From: a virus
Strand: one strand, 5' to 3'
Virus record (IMG/VR): IMGVR_UViG_3300001473_000110
Coordinates: 1-41,349 of that record
Length of the DNA stretch: 41,349 bases
In this document: positions 14,426-21,716 of the stretch, in pieces
How positions within the stretch are numbered: position 1 is the first letter of the stretch
Layout of the letters: each line of letters begins with the position of its first letter
Made by a program: the position numbers and the translations under genes
The notes under the pieces: generated by a model
Told to the model about the DNA's origin: nothing
What the model saw: the letters and a program-made list of their open reading frames with translations, nothing else
The model's database searches: none

Positions 14426-14723
14426 CCTGAAGACGATCGAGGCGGAAGACCGGCGCCGGACCATTCTGGATCTGTTGGCTGATGACCAGGACCACATGAC
14501 GTCGGTCGCGATGCTCTACCGCGCCATCCCGCACACCAACACCCTCCACAAGAACGTCGCCATCACCACGGTTCGGGACGATGTCCGCTGGCTTGAAAAG
14601 CGGATGCTGGTGACGCTGAAGATCGAGGACGCGGAGATCTACGTCACGCTGACCCAGCGCGGCAAGGAAGTCTCCGAAGGACGCCAAACGGTCCAGGGCG
14701 TGGCGAAGCCGCTGCTCGACTGA
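14418..14723 (+). CDS. Mu gp26-like winged-helix protein (VpaChn25_0724 family)
   Basis: 101 aa with a winged-helix pattern: RRRTILDLLADDQDHMTSVA, then VAITTVRDDVRWLEKRMLVT and a terminal hairpin ending LTQRGKEVSEG. This matches the small phage family of Mu gp26, located between gp25 and gp27. DNA binding is plausible; its part in packaging or late regulation is unknown. Start overlaps the gp25-like gene and the stop shares a base with the next start. Confidence 0.8.
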   Translation: MTDLKTIEAEDRRRTILDLLADDQDHMTSVAMLYRAIPHTNTLHKNVAITTVRDDVRWLEKRMLVTLKIEDAEIYVTLTQRGKEVSEGRQTVQGVAKPLLD

Positions 14724-15304
14724 TGGGCCGCAAGTCATCCATGGATACACTGCCTGACTCGATCAAGAAGCGGCTCGACTTCCTGATCGGCGAAGGTGCG
14801 TTGACCATCGATGTCCTGACCGCGTGGCTGGACGAGCAGGGCCATCCCCGGTCGCGCTCCGCCGTCGGCCGCCACAAGAGGAAGATAGACCGGGTCGCCG
14901 CCCGTCTGCGTCAGTCGCGAGAGATCGTCGAGGCGCTGACCCCGGAGATTGGCGAAGCGGTTTCCCAAGCCAAGCACGGCCGCATGCTGGTGGAGATGCT
15001 GCGCGGTCAGATCTTCGACATCCTCATGGCCCTACAGCCGGATCCGGACGATCCGGATACAGAACCGACGATCGACACAAAAACGATCGCCAACCTGTCC
15101 CGCTCGGTCGCGCAGCTGAGCCGCGCGTTGCGGCTGGACCAGGATTTCGAGAACAAGATCCGCGAACGCGTCACGCAGGAAGCTCGCGAGGCCGCCGCGG
15201 CGGAAGGCGGTAGGGCATTGGCTCAGAAGGGTCTCTCGGCTGAAGAAATCAGATTTTGGCGTGAGGACTTCCTGGGCGTGAGGAAAGAAGACCCCGATGG
15301 GTAA
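14723..15304 (+). CDS. Mu gp27-like small terminase subunit (DUF3486)
   Basis: 193 aa. The N-terminal half has the DUF3486 pattern: a leading MGRKSS, LPDSIKKRLDFLIGEG, TAWLDEQGHPRSRSAVGRHK and a second helical part. The helix-turn-helix-like start should bind phage DNA, and the C-terminal helices oligomerise. By position before the large subunit, it selects phage ends for headful packaging. Overlaps the large terminase gene by eight bases. Confidence 0.87.
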   Translation: MGRKSSMDTLPDSIKKRLDFLIGEGALTIDVLTAWLDEQGHPRSRSAVGRHKRKIDRVAARLRQSREIVEALTPEIGEAVSQAKHGRMLVEMLRGQIFDILMALQPDPDDPDTEPTIDTKTIANLSRSVAQLSRALRLDQDFENKIRERVTQEAREAAAAEGGRALAQKGLSAEEIRFWREDFLGVRKEDPDG

Positions 15305-16964
15305 ACTGATCCGCCAAATCGACCGGGACGAATTGCCTGCGAGCGTCCTGACCATCCCGGAGGATCTAAACCCGCTTTCCTCCGGGATTTTGATGACCCA
15401 CCAGGCTTGCTGGATCGGCGATACGGCGGACCTGAAGGCGTGCCGCAAGGGACGTCGTACCGGGATCACCTGGGCTGAAGCCCATGACGACACGCTGATT
15501 GCCGCGGCGAGCCGAGAGGCCGGCGGCGACAACGTCTTCTATATCGGCGATACGAAAGAAAAGGGGCTGGAGTGGATCGGCTACATCGCCCATTTCGCCA
15601 AGTTTATCGAGGGGCACCGGCCTGAGATCTGGGAGGCCGAGGAAGAGGTAGAGTACGAACAAGACGGAAAGCGCATCGTCGAGAAGTACACGGCCTATGT
15701 CGTGAAGTTTGCGTCCGGGTATCGGTGTGCGGCGTTGGCGAGCCGCCCGGCCGTCATCCGCGGCCTGCAGGGCGTCGTGGTGATTGACGAGGCCGCCTTC
15801 CATGTCGATGTCCGGGGCGTTATCGACGCCTGCAACGCGCTGCTGATTTGGGGCGGGAAGATCCGGATCATCTCTACGCACAAAGGCGACCTGAATCCCT
15901 TCAACGACCTCATTAAGGAAATCGTTGCCGGCGAGACGGACTATTCGCTGCACACCTACTCGTTTGACGATGCCGTCGAGAATGGGCTCTACGAGCGCGT
16001 TTGCCTGGTCAAGGGCGACACGCCTTCCGTTGAAGGTAAGAAGAGTTGGTACCGCAAGATCCGTGGTTCCTACGGCACCCGCAAAGCCGCGATGCGCGAG
16101 GAGCTGGACGTTATCCCACGCGAAGGCGAAGGCCGATACATCTCCCTCACCTTGATCGAAAACTGCATGACGAAGGATTACACGGTTGCGCGTTGGTCGC
16201 CGCCTGAAGAGACCTTCGTCGACTGGCCCCAATCCAAACGCCGGGAAATCATGAAACGCTGGCTCGACCAAGAGCTGCAGCCATTGCTTCGGGAATTCGC
16301 CGAGACTGTCGCGCACCGTGCCCGCGCCTTCGGTGAGGATTTTGCGATGCGCAACGACCGCACCGCGATCGCATTGGGCTACACCGCCGATGACCTGGTT
16401 CGGCATGTCCCGATCATCATCGAGCTATTCGCATGTCCCTACGATCAACAGGAACAGGTCTTGTTTTATCTGGAAGGTTACCTGCGTCCGCTACAGAAGG
16501 GCATCCTGGATGCCAACGGGAATGGGATGGTCCTCGCGCAGAAAGCCCGTCAGAAGTTCGGCGCCGCCCGGATTGAAGAGCTTGTCGCAAACGACAGTTG
16601 GTACCGGGATCACTCGCCACGCTTCCGCGACGCATTTGAGAGCGGCACAATCCGCATTCCCCAGGACCGTGACGTTCGCAACGACATCGCGCTGATGGAA
16701 ACAAAAGACGGTGTTGGGAAGGTTCCGAGAAATATCCGCACCGACGGCACAGACGCCTCGGGCGGCGGCAAGCGGCATGGGGACGCCGCCGTCGCGCTCC
16801 TGAATTTCCACGCGGCGACCTTTGGCGAGATCGTCGCCTACGACGGCTATCAGGGCGTGCCGCGGGACAGCCTGGGCGGCGGTGGCCGCCGGGGAGACTT
16901 CATGCACGCGCCGCCGGACGACGACATCCCCGATGACGACAAGTGGGTGAAAGGGGCCTGGTGA
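15297..16964 (+). CDS. Large terminase subunit, Mu gp28 family
   Basis: 555 aa, as expected for gp28. The ATPase half has a deviant Walker A region CRKGRRTGIT (49-58), as common in this family, and Walker B VVVIDEAAFH (160-169; D164, E165). The coupling motif is IRIISTHKG. The RNase H-like nuclease half includes GEDFAMRNDRTAIALG, ILDANGNG and a C-terminal KRHGDAAVALLNF segment carrying a metal-binding aspartate. It powers DNA translocation into the prohead and makes headful cuts. The gene lies between the small terminase and portal genes. Intact, no anomalies. Confidence 0.95.
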   Translation: MGKLIRQIDRDELPASVLTIPEDLNPLSSGILMTHQACWIGDTADLKACRKGRRTGITWAEAHDDTLIAAASREAGGDNVFYIGDTKEKGLEWIGYIAHFAKFIEGHRPEIWEAEEEVEYEQDGKRIVEKYTAYVVKFASGYRCAALASRPAVIRGLQGVVVIDEAAFHVDVRGVIDACNALLIWGGKIRIISTHKGDLNPFNDLIKEIVAGETDYSLHTYSFDDAVENGLYERVCLVKGDTPSVEGKKSWYRKIRGSYGTRKAAMREELDVIPREGEGRYISLTLIENCMTKDYTVARWSPPEETFVDWPQSKRREIMKRWLDQELQPLLREFAETVAHRARAFGEDFAMRNDRTAIALGYTADDLVRHVPIIIELFACPYDQQEQVLFYLEGYLRPLQKGILDANGNGMVLAQKARQKFGAARIEELVANDSWYRDHSPRFRDAFESGTIRIPQDRDVRNDIALMETKDGVGKVPRNIRTDGTDASGGGKRHGDAAVALLNFHAATFGEIVAYDGYQGVPRDSLGGGGRRGDFMHAPPDDDIPDDDKWVKGAW

Positions 16965-16965
16965 C

Positions 16966-18585
16966 ATGGCGCAGCTGCTCGACCAATTCGGCAATCCGGT
17001 GAGTTCCAAAGATCTGAGGCGCGAGATTGCCGCGCCCAGCCTGACGGGCGTTCGACAGACCATCAGCGAGCATCCGTCGGTCGGCCTCACCCCGGCCCGC
17101 CTGGCGGCGATCCTTCGGCATGCGGAAGACACCTATCCGTCCGAGTACCTGGCCTTGGCCGAGGACATGGAGGAGAAGGAATGGCACTACATGTCGGTGC
17201 TGGGCACCCGCAAGCGCCAGGTCTCCCAGCTGGAGATCACGGTGGAACCGGCGAGCGACAGCGCGGACGATCAGCGCAACGCGGAACTCGTGCAGGAATT
17301 CATCGACCGCGGAACGTTGCAGGATGAGCTGTTCGATATCCTGGATGCGATCGGCAAGGGTTTCTCCGTCACCGAGATCCTGTGGGACATGTCCGAAAGG
17401 GATTGGCGGCCGGTTGAGCTGAGGTGGCGCGATCCGCGCTGGTTCATTTTCGACACGCCCGATCGGGACACGCCGCGGCTGCGGGACGACAGCGGCCAGG
17501 GGATGGACCTGGCGCCCTTCAAATTCATCGTTCACAAGGGTAAGGCGAAGAGCGGCCTGGCGATCCGCGGCGGCCTGGCCCGCGGCGCGTCCTGGGCCTA
17601 CCTCTTCAAAAACTTCAACGTGAAGGCTTGGGTCGAGTTCGCCGAGATCTTCGGCCAGCCCTTGCGGGTGGGTAAGTACGAGCCGGGCGCGTCTTCGAAG
17701 GATCTCAATGTGCTCTTGAACGCGGTCGCCAGCATTGGCCGCGACGCTGCGGCGATCCTGCCCCAGAACATGCTGATCGAGTTCATCGAGGCGCAGAAGG
17801 GCGGCAGCACCGGCGGCGCCGATGTCTATCACAAGCTGGCGCAGTATCTCGACCACCAGATCTCCAAGATGGTGCTGGGACAAACTGCGACGACCGACGC
17901 GATCGCCGGCGGCCATGCGGTCGGTCAGGAGCACAACGATGTGCGCGGCGACATCGAACGCGCCGACGCCAACCAGCTGGAAGCGGTGCTGGCCCGCGAC
18001 ATCGTCCGGCCGCTGATCGATCTGAACCACGGCCCGCAGGAGGCCTATCCGACGGTCCATATCGGCCGGGCGGAAGAAACCGACATCACCAAAATGAGCG
18101 ACGCGCTGGCCAAGCTGGTGCCGATCGGGTTGGAGGTGTCCGTGGCGGAGGTGCGCGGCAAGCTGGGCCTGGAGGAACCGAAGAAGGGCGACAAGATCCT
18201 GGGCGCGCCGCCGGCGGCCGGCGGCCAGGATGAAGACGAGGATCCGCCCGAGCCCCCCGATGACGATCCGGATCATGGGGTGGAAGAGGAAGAAGACGAT
18301 GCGGATCCGCCGGCGCCGCCGCAAACGGCCGCCGCCCGCCGCGTGATGGCGAAGGATGCGGACGACGTCCTTGCCGATCGGCTGGATCAGAGCGCAGCCG
18401 CCGCGATGGGACGGATGATCGACGGCGTTCGCGCCATCGTTGACAAGGCCGAGAGTTTCGAGGAGATCGCCCAGCGCTTGCTGAAGGACAGTCCGGACCT
18501 TTCCGAGGACGGGCTGCAGGAACAGCTTCAGCTGGCCATGACGGTCGCCGAAATGTCCGGCCGGTCGGACATCCTGGACGGCTGA
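16966..18585 (+). CDS. Portal protein, Mu gp29 family (DUF935)
   Basis: 539 aa of the DUF935 portal family. Features include the N-terminal AEDMEEKEWHYMSVLGTRKR, the core RWRDPRWFIFDTPDRDTPRL, GLARGASWAYLFKNFNVKAW and EIFGQPLRVGKY, and the LGQTATTDA segment. The last 110 residues begin with a proline- and acid-rich linker (residues about 410-450) and continue into a helical tail. The portal forms the ring through which DNA enters and leaves the capsid. One base separates it from the terminase stop. Nothing unusual besides the low-complexity linker. Confidence 0.93.
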   Translation: MAQLLDQFGNPVSSKDLRREIAAPSLTGVRQTISEHPSVGLTPARLAAILRHAEDTYPSEYLALAEDMEEKEWHYMSVLGTRKRQVSQLEITVEPASDSADDQRNAELVQEFIDRGTLQDELFDILDAIGKGFSVTEILWDMSERDWRPVELRWRDPRWFIFDTPDRDTPRLRDDSGQGMDLAPFKFIVHKGKAKSGLAIRGGLARGASWAYLFKNFNVKAWVEFAEIFGQPLRVGKYEPGASSKDLNVLLNAVASIGRDAAAILPQNMLIEFIEAQKGGSTGGADVYHKLAQYLDHQISKMVLGQTATTDAIAGGHAVGQEHNDVRGDIERADANQLEAVLARDIVRPLIDLNHGPQEAYPTVHIGRAEETDITKMSDALAKLVPIGLEVSVAEVRGKLGLEEPKKGDKILGAPPAAGGQDEDEDPPEPPDDDPDHGVEEEEDDADPPAPPQTAAARRVMAKDADDVLADRLDQSAAAAMGRMIDGVRAIVDKAESFEEIAQRLLKDSPDLSEDGLQEQLQLAMTVAEMSGRSDILDG

Positions 18586-18588
18586 CCC

Positions 18589-19839
18589 ATGTCGGATGAA
18601 GAACTGGGGCTGCCGTTCCGCGAGGCGATCCGGTTCCTGCGGCAGAAGGTGCGGCTGCCGTCGCGGGCCTGGACCGAATTGCGGGAGTCGGCGCACGCCC
18701 GATCCTTTGTCGTCGCCGGCGCGATCAAGGACCAGCTGCTGGCCGATTTTCAGAACGCCCTGATCGAGGCGCTGGAAGAAGGCAAGACGCTGCAGGAATT
18801 CCGCAAGGACTTCGATCGGATCGTCGCCGCGCACGGCTGGAGCTATCGCGGCCGCCGCGGCTGGCGATCGGGCGTGATCTACAACACGAACATGCGCATG
18901 GCCCGCGCGGCCGGACGCTGGGCGCAGATCCAACAGGTGAAGGCCGCGCGCCCCTACATCCGATACTTCGCGGTGTTGGATTCGCGGACCCGGCCGCTGC
19001 ACCGGGATTGGCACGACGTCGTTCTGCCGGTCGACCATCCGTTCTGGAAAACGCACCTGCCGCCGAACGGTTGGAACTGCCGCTGCACCATCCAGTCGCT
19101 GTCGGAACGCGATCTGAAACGCCGGAAGCTAAAGGTCACCGACCCGGCGCCGGCGGTTCAGACCGAAGCGCGCCAGGTCCGAACGCCGGAAGGGTTTGAG
19201 AACTGGCCGACGCCCAAAGGGATCGATACCGGCTTCGGCTACAATGTCGGACATGCCTGGCTGCATGGCGCCGTACCTCCGCCGCTTCAGAGCCCGCTGC
19301 CGCAGGCGCAAGGCATCAACCCGCCCTTGCCGCGCGACCTGGACCTGACGATCACGCCGACGCCGGTCGATCCGGATCAGCTGCTGCCCGACGGTCTGTC
19401 GGACGAGGAGTATGTGAACGCCTTCCTGGGCGAGTTCCGCGCCGGCATCGGTCGGCCGCGGGCGGTGCGCGATCGCGCGGGCCACCTGGTCGCGGTCGGC
19501 GAGGATTTGTTCATCGACCGCCGGCGCTCGGCCGAGGCGGGCGAGACGGTCTACAAGGTCCGCAAGGGCGGCCGCGAACGCTACACGCTGCTGATGGCCG
19601 ATGCGCTGAAAGAGCCGGATGAGATCTGGCTGCACTGGCGCCGGGATCCGAACACCGGGCGCTACGCTCTCTCGCGGCGCTACCTCAAGGCCTGGGATCT
19701 TCCGGGCCGCGGCGGGGCCTACACCTCGTTCACCTGGACCGATGACGGCTGGGTCGGCGTCACCAGTTTCCCGCCCGACCGGGAGAGCTATCTGCTGTCC
19801 CAGCGCGAAGGCGCGCTGCTGTACAAACGGAAATCCTGA
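18589..19839 (+). CDS. F-like minor head protein with C-terminal PBECR2-type nuclease domain
   Basis: 416 aa. Residues about 1-190 form the Mu F/SPP1 gp7 head morphogenesis domain, with the signature YIRYFAVLDSRTRPLHRDWH and LPPNGWNCRCTIQSLSERDL. The last ~118 residues (RAGHLVAVGEDLFIDRRRSA onward, with YTLLMADALKEPDEIWLHWR and a SFTWTDDGWVGVTSF strand) match the PBECR2 domain, a barnase/EndoU/colicin/RelE-like RNase fold attached to phage head proteins. Such a domain is thought to be injected with DNA. The F part helps head assembly next to the portal. Last gene of the first late unit. Confidence 0.88.
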   Translation: MSDEELGLPFREAIRFLRQKVRLPSRAWTELRESAHARSFVVAGAIKDQLLADFQNALIEALEEGKTLQEFRKDFDRIVAAHGWSYRGRRGWRSGVIYNTNMRMARAAGRWAQIQQVKAARPYIRYFAVLDSRTRPLHRDWHDVVLPVDHPFWKTHLPPNGWNCRCTIQSLSERDLKRRKLKVTDPAPAVQTEARQVRTPEGFENWPTPKGIDTGFGYNVGHAWLHGAVPPPLQSPLPQAQGINPPLPRDLDLTITPTPVDPDQLLPDGLSDEEYVNAFLGEFRAGIGRPRAVRDRAGHLVAVGEDLFIDRRRSAEAGETVYKVRKGGRERYTLLMADALKEPDEIWLHWRRDPNTGRYALSRRYLKAWDLPGRGGAYTSFTWTDDGWVGVTSFPPDRESYLLSQREGALLYKRKS

Positions 19840-19864
19840 TCCCGGTACCGGAAGGCCAAAAGTA

Positions 19865-19892
19865 AAGGCGGCCAGGAACGCCCTGCCGCCTT
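19865..19892 (+). terminator. Strong hairpin after F gene, probable terminator of first late unit
   Basis: AAGGCGG (19865-19871) pairs with CCGCCTT (19886-19892), and inside it CAGG (19873-19876) pairs with CCTG (19882-19885), leaving one bulged C and a five-base loop. It starts 26 bases after the F stop. Only two T residues end the stem, so efficient intrinsic termination is uncertain. Confidence 0.5.
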
Positions 19893-20165
19893 GTGGCCGG
19901 GTTTCGCGATCCCGGCGTCGGGTCAACCCAGCAAGCGGAATATAATCGATGCGGGCCGCGTTTTCCAGATCGTCGAGTCCGTGCGCGGACAGCGCCGCTG
20001 GCGGCCTCAAGGCCCTGTCCCCCCAAAAAAACCGGTCCCACGCGTCTTTGGGCGTCTTAGAGGCGATTCCAGGCGATCTAATCCGCTTTTCCGCAAGCCT
20101 GTTGCGCCGTTCGCTTAACGTCGTGTAGGACTCGATGGCCGATGGCCCACCGCGTCATCCGCACC

Positions 20166-20184
20166 GGGCGCAACTGTTGCGCCC
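20166..20184. promoter_or_regulatory. 19-bp perfect palindrome, late-unit operator candidate, copy 2
   Basis: The same GGGCGCAACTGTTGCGCCC as at 12502-12520, again in a noncoding gap and again ahead of a large late unit. A poor -10-like CATAGG (20206-20211) lies about 33 bases from the dyad centre, which is the spacing expected if an activator dimer covers the -35 region. This fit is suggestive only. Confidence 0.7.
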
Positions 20185-20224
20185 TGAAACCATCCCCCCG
20201 AACCTCATAGGTTGGTCCCGATCA

Positions 20225-20250
20225 CCGCCGCATCGGCGGTTCGTTTGATT
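20225..20250 (+). terminator. Terminator-like hairpin in leader of second late unit
   Basis: CCGCCG (20225-20230), loop CAT, CGGCGG (20234-20239), then TTCGTTTGATT. It has the same three-base loop, six-pair GC stem and T-rich 3' side as the hairpin at 12578, and lies 40 bases after palindrome copy 2 and 20 bases before the protease start. Confidence 0.6.
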
Positions 20251-20259
20251 GAGGACCGA

Positions 20260-21297
20260 ATGCCTTACCTGGCGCACGCCGCAATGCAGATCGCGCTCTC
20301 TTCCGGGGACACGCCGCCGGAATGGATCCAGCTGTTTCCGCTGGGCCGCGTCGGCGCGAAGGATGGTCGTGGGCCGTGGGTCATCGATGACCCGCAGGCC
20401 ATCATTGAGGCGAGCCAGGCCGATCAGCGTCCGCTGCCTATCGACTACGACCACGCCATCGACCTTGGGGCGAAGTCCGGCCAACCCGGCATCGCAGCCG
20501 GTTGGATCGTCGAACTGCAGGCGCGGGACACCGGCATCTGGGGGCGGGTCGAGTGGACGGAGAAAGGCGGCGCAACAATCACCGCCAAGGAATACCGCTT
20601 CGTCTCGCCGACCTTCACGTTGGACGACAAGAAGACCCATGTCGCCCGGATCATGCGTGCGGCCCTTACGAACAATCCCGCCATCCAGGAGCTGCCGGCG
20701 CTGGCCCGCTCCCAATCAGAGGAGGATCCTGTGGACCTTGAACAATTCCTGGCCGCCTTGGCCAAGGCTCTCGGCGTGGAGAACCCCACGACCGAGTCGA
20801 TGCTGACCGCCGTTACCGCGATGGCCAGCGACCGTTCGGCGGTTCGCGCGGCGATCGTCGCGAGCGCGTTGTCGGTTGAGGACGGGTTCGAGCCCGACGA
20901 GATCGGCGCCGCCGTCACGGCCGTGTGTCAGGCACCGGCCGACGCCACGGCCGCGGCTGCCATTCAGGGACTGCAGACCGAGGTAAATGCCCTGAAGGCG
21001 AACGCGGCCAAGGAAAAGGCCGAGGCGGCCGTCGCGGCCGCCATGAAGGACGGCAAGATCGCGCCGGCCACCAGGGAGCACTTCCTGACCATGGCGACCA
21101 ACGATCCGGACGGGTTCGCCGCCTTCGTGAAGGCCCAGCCGGTCATCGTGCAGCCGGGCACGACGGCGGCAACGGACCCGCCGCCGGCGGACGGCAGTCT
21201 GACGGAACTGGAACTGGCAACCTGTCGGGCAACCGGGATCTCCGTGGAAGACTTCAAGAAAGCCCGCAAGGCTGAAATCGAAAAGGGGATCTTCTAA
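20260..21297 (+). CDS. I: Mu I-like prohead protease with scaffold region
   Basis: 345 aa. Residues about 1-150 are the Mu gpI protease domain: WIQLFPLGRV at the start, then LPIDYDHAIDLG, where the histidine-containing block is characteristic of the family, and ITAKEYRFVSPTFTLDDKKT, holding the conserved serine region. The C-terminal 190 residues are a helical scaffold with a coiled coil (ALKANAAKEKAEAAVAAAMK). The protease matures the prohead and removes scaffold. I chose the ATG at 20260 with a GAGGA site; an upstream TTG at 20212 would place the start before the leader hairpin. Stop overlaps the next ATG. Confidence 0.9.
   Translation: MPYLAHAAMQIALSSGDTPPEWIQLFPLGRVGAKDGRGPWVIDDPQAIIEASQADQRPLPIDYDHAIDLGAKSGQPGIAAGWIVELQARDTGIWGRVEWTEKGGATITAKEYRFVSPTFTLDDKKTHVARIMRAALTNNPAIQELPALARSQSEEDPVDLEQFLAALAKALGVENPTTESMLTAVTAMASDRSAVRAAIVASALSVEDGFEPDEIGAAVTAVCQAPADATAAAAIQGLQTEVNALKANAAKEKAEAAVAAAMKDGKIAPATREHFLTMATNDPDGFAAFVKAQPVIVQPGTTAATDPPPADGSLTELELATCRATGISVEDFKKARKAEIEKGIF
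20731..21297 (+). CDS. Nested scaffold protein (Z-like), internal start in protease gene
   Basis: A GTG at 20731, in frame with the protease gene (157 codons downstream of its start), is preceded by an excellent AGAGGAGG ribosome site (20718-20725). It would make a 188-aa protein consisting only of the C-terminal scaffold region, starting VDLEQFLAALAKALG. Mu makes its scaffold Z from the 3' part of I, and lambda makes Nu3 inside C in the same way. The boundary falls just after the protease domain, as expected. Good sequence support; expression not shown. Confidence 0.75.
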   Translation: MDLEQFLAALAKALGVENPTTESMLTAVTAMASDRSAVRAAIVASALSVEDGFEPDEIGAAVTAVCQAPADATAAAAIQGLQTEVNALKANAAKEKAEAAVAAAMKDGKIAPATREHFLTMATNDPDGFAAFVKAQPVIVQPGTTAATDPPPADGSLTELELATCRATGISVEDFKKARKAEIEKGIF

Positions 21298-21704
21298 TGG
21301 TCGCGCTTACCAAGGACCGCAATACGCCCTACCGCCAGGGCGACATTCGCCGTTTTCCGGTCGCGGCCGGGGCCACCATTTTCGCCGGCGCGCTGGTCGT
21401 TCTGAACGCCGGCAACGCCGCGCCCGGATCGACCGCGCTGAACCTGATCGCGCTGGGCCGCGCCGACCAGCACGTCAACAACGCGGCCGGTGTCGCTGGC
21501 GCGGAGATGGTCAATGTCCGGCGCGGGGTCTTTCACTTCGCAAATTCCGCCGCCGCCGACGAGGTGGTCCTCACCGACATCGGCGCGGACTGTTTCATCG
21601 TTGACGACCAGACGGTCGCCAAGACCAACGGCGCCAACACCCGGTCCGTTGCGGGCAAAGTCTACGACGTGGACGCCCAGGGCGTCTGGGTCGAAATCAG
21701 TTAG
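21297..21704 (+). CDS. Capsid cement/decoration protein (DUF2190-like)
   Basis: 135 aa, beta-rich and without charged clusters. The pattern VAAGATIFAGALVVLNAGNA, a later VRRGVFHFANS and a final VYDVDAQGVWVEIS fit the DUF2190-type capsid cement proteins that stabilise the shell after expansion. The place between protease/scaffold and major capsid agrees. The start shares a base with the protease stop. Confidence 0.75.
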   Translation: MVALTKDRNTPYRQGDIRRFPVAAGATIFAGALVVLNAGNAAPGSTALNLIALGRADQHVNNAAGVAGAEMVNVRRGVFHFANSAAADEVVLTDIGADCFIVDDQTVAKTNGANTRSVAGKVYDVDAQGVWVEIS

Positions 21705-21716
21705 GAGGGGCATCCG

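Larger units (their letters stand above)
19840..20259 (+). other. 420-bp spacer between the two late units, no convincing gene
   Basis: No open frame here has a good ribosome site or family resemblance. A 75-codon frame at 19891-20118 starts at TTG and looks like chance. The spacer holds a hairpin right after the F gene (19865-19892), a half-site-like CTGTTGCGCC (20099-20108), the palindrome copy 2 and a second hairpin before the protease gene. In Mu the G gene sits between F and I; here that gene is found at 23854. Confidence 0.6.

Noticed and set aside
16900-19056. Very long open frames on the minus strand opposite the late genes, here and at 26625-28838, 30119-33223 and 34412-36661
   Set aside because: They are antisense to clear phage genes and read as arginine/glycine/aspartate-rich shadow sequence. 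High GC content lowers stop frequency. No ribosome sites or domains support them.
19891-20118. 75-codon frame in the spacer between late units
   Set aside because: It starts at TTG without a ribosome site, runs through control elements, and has no recognisable family.
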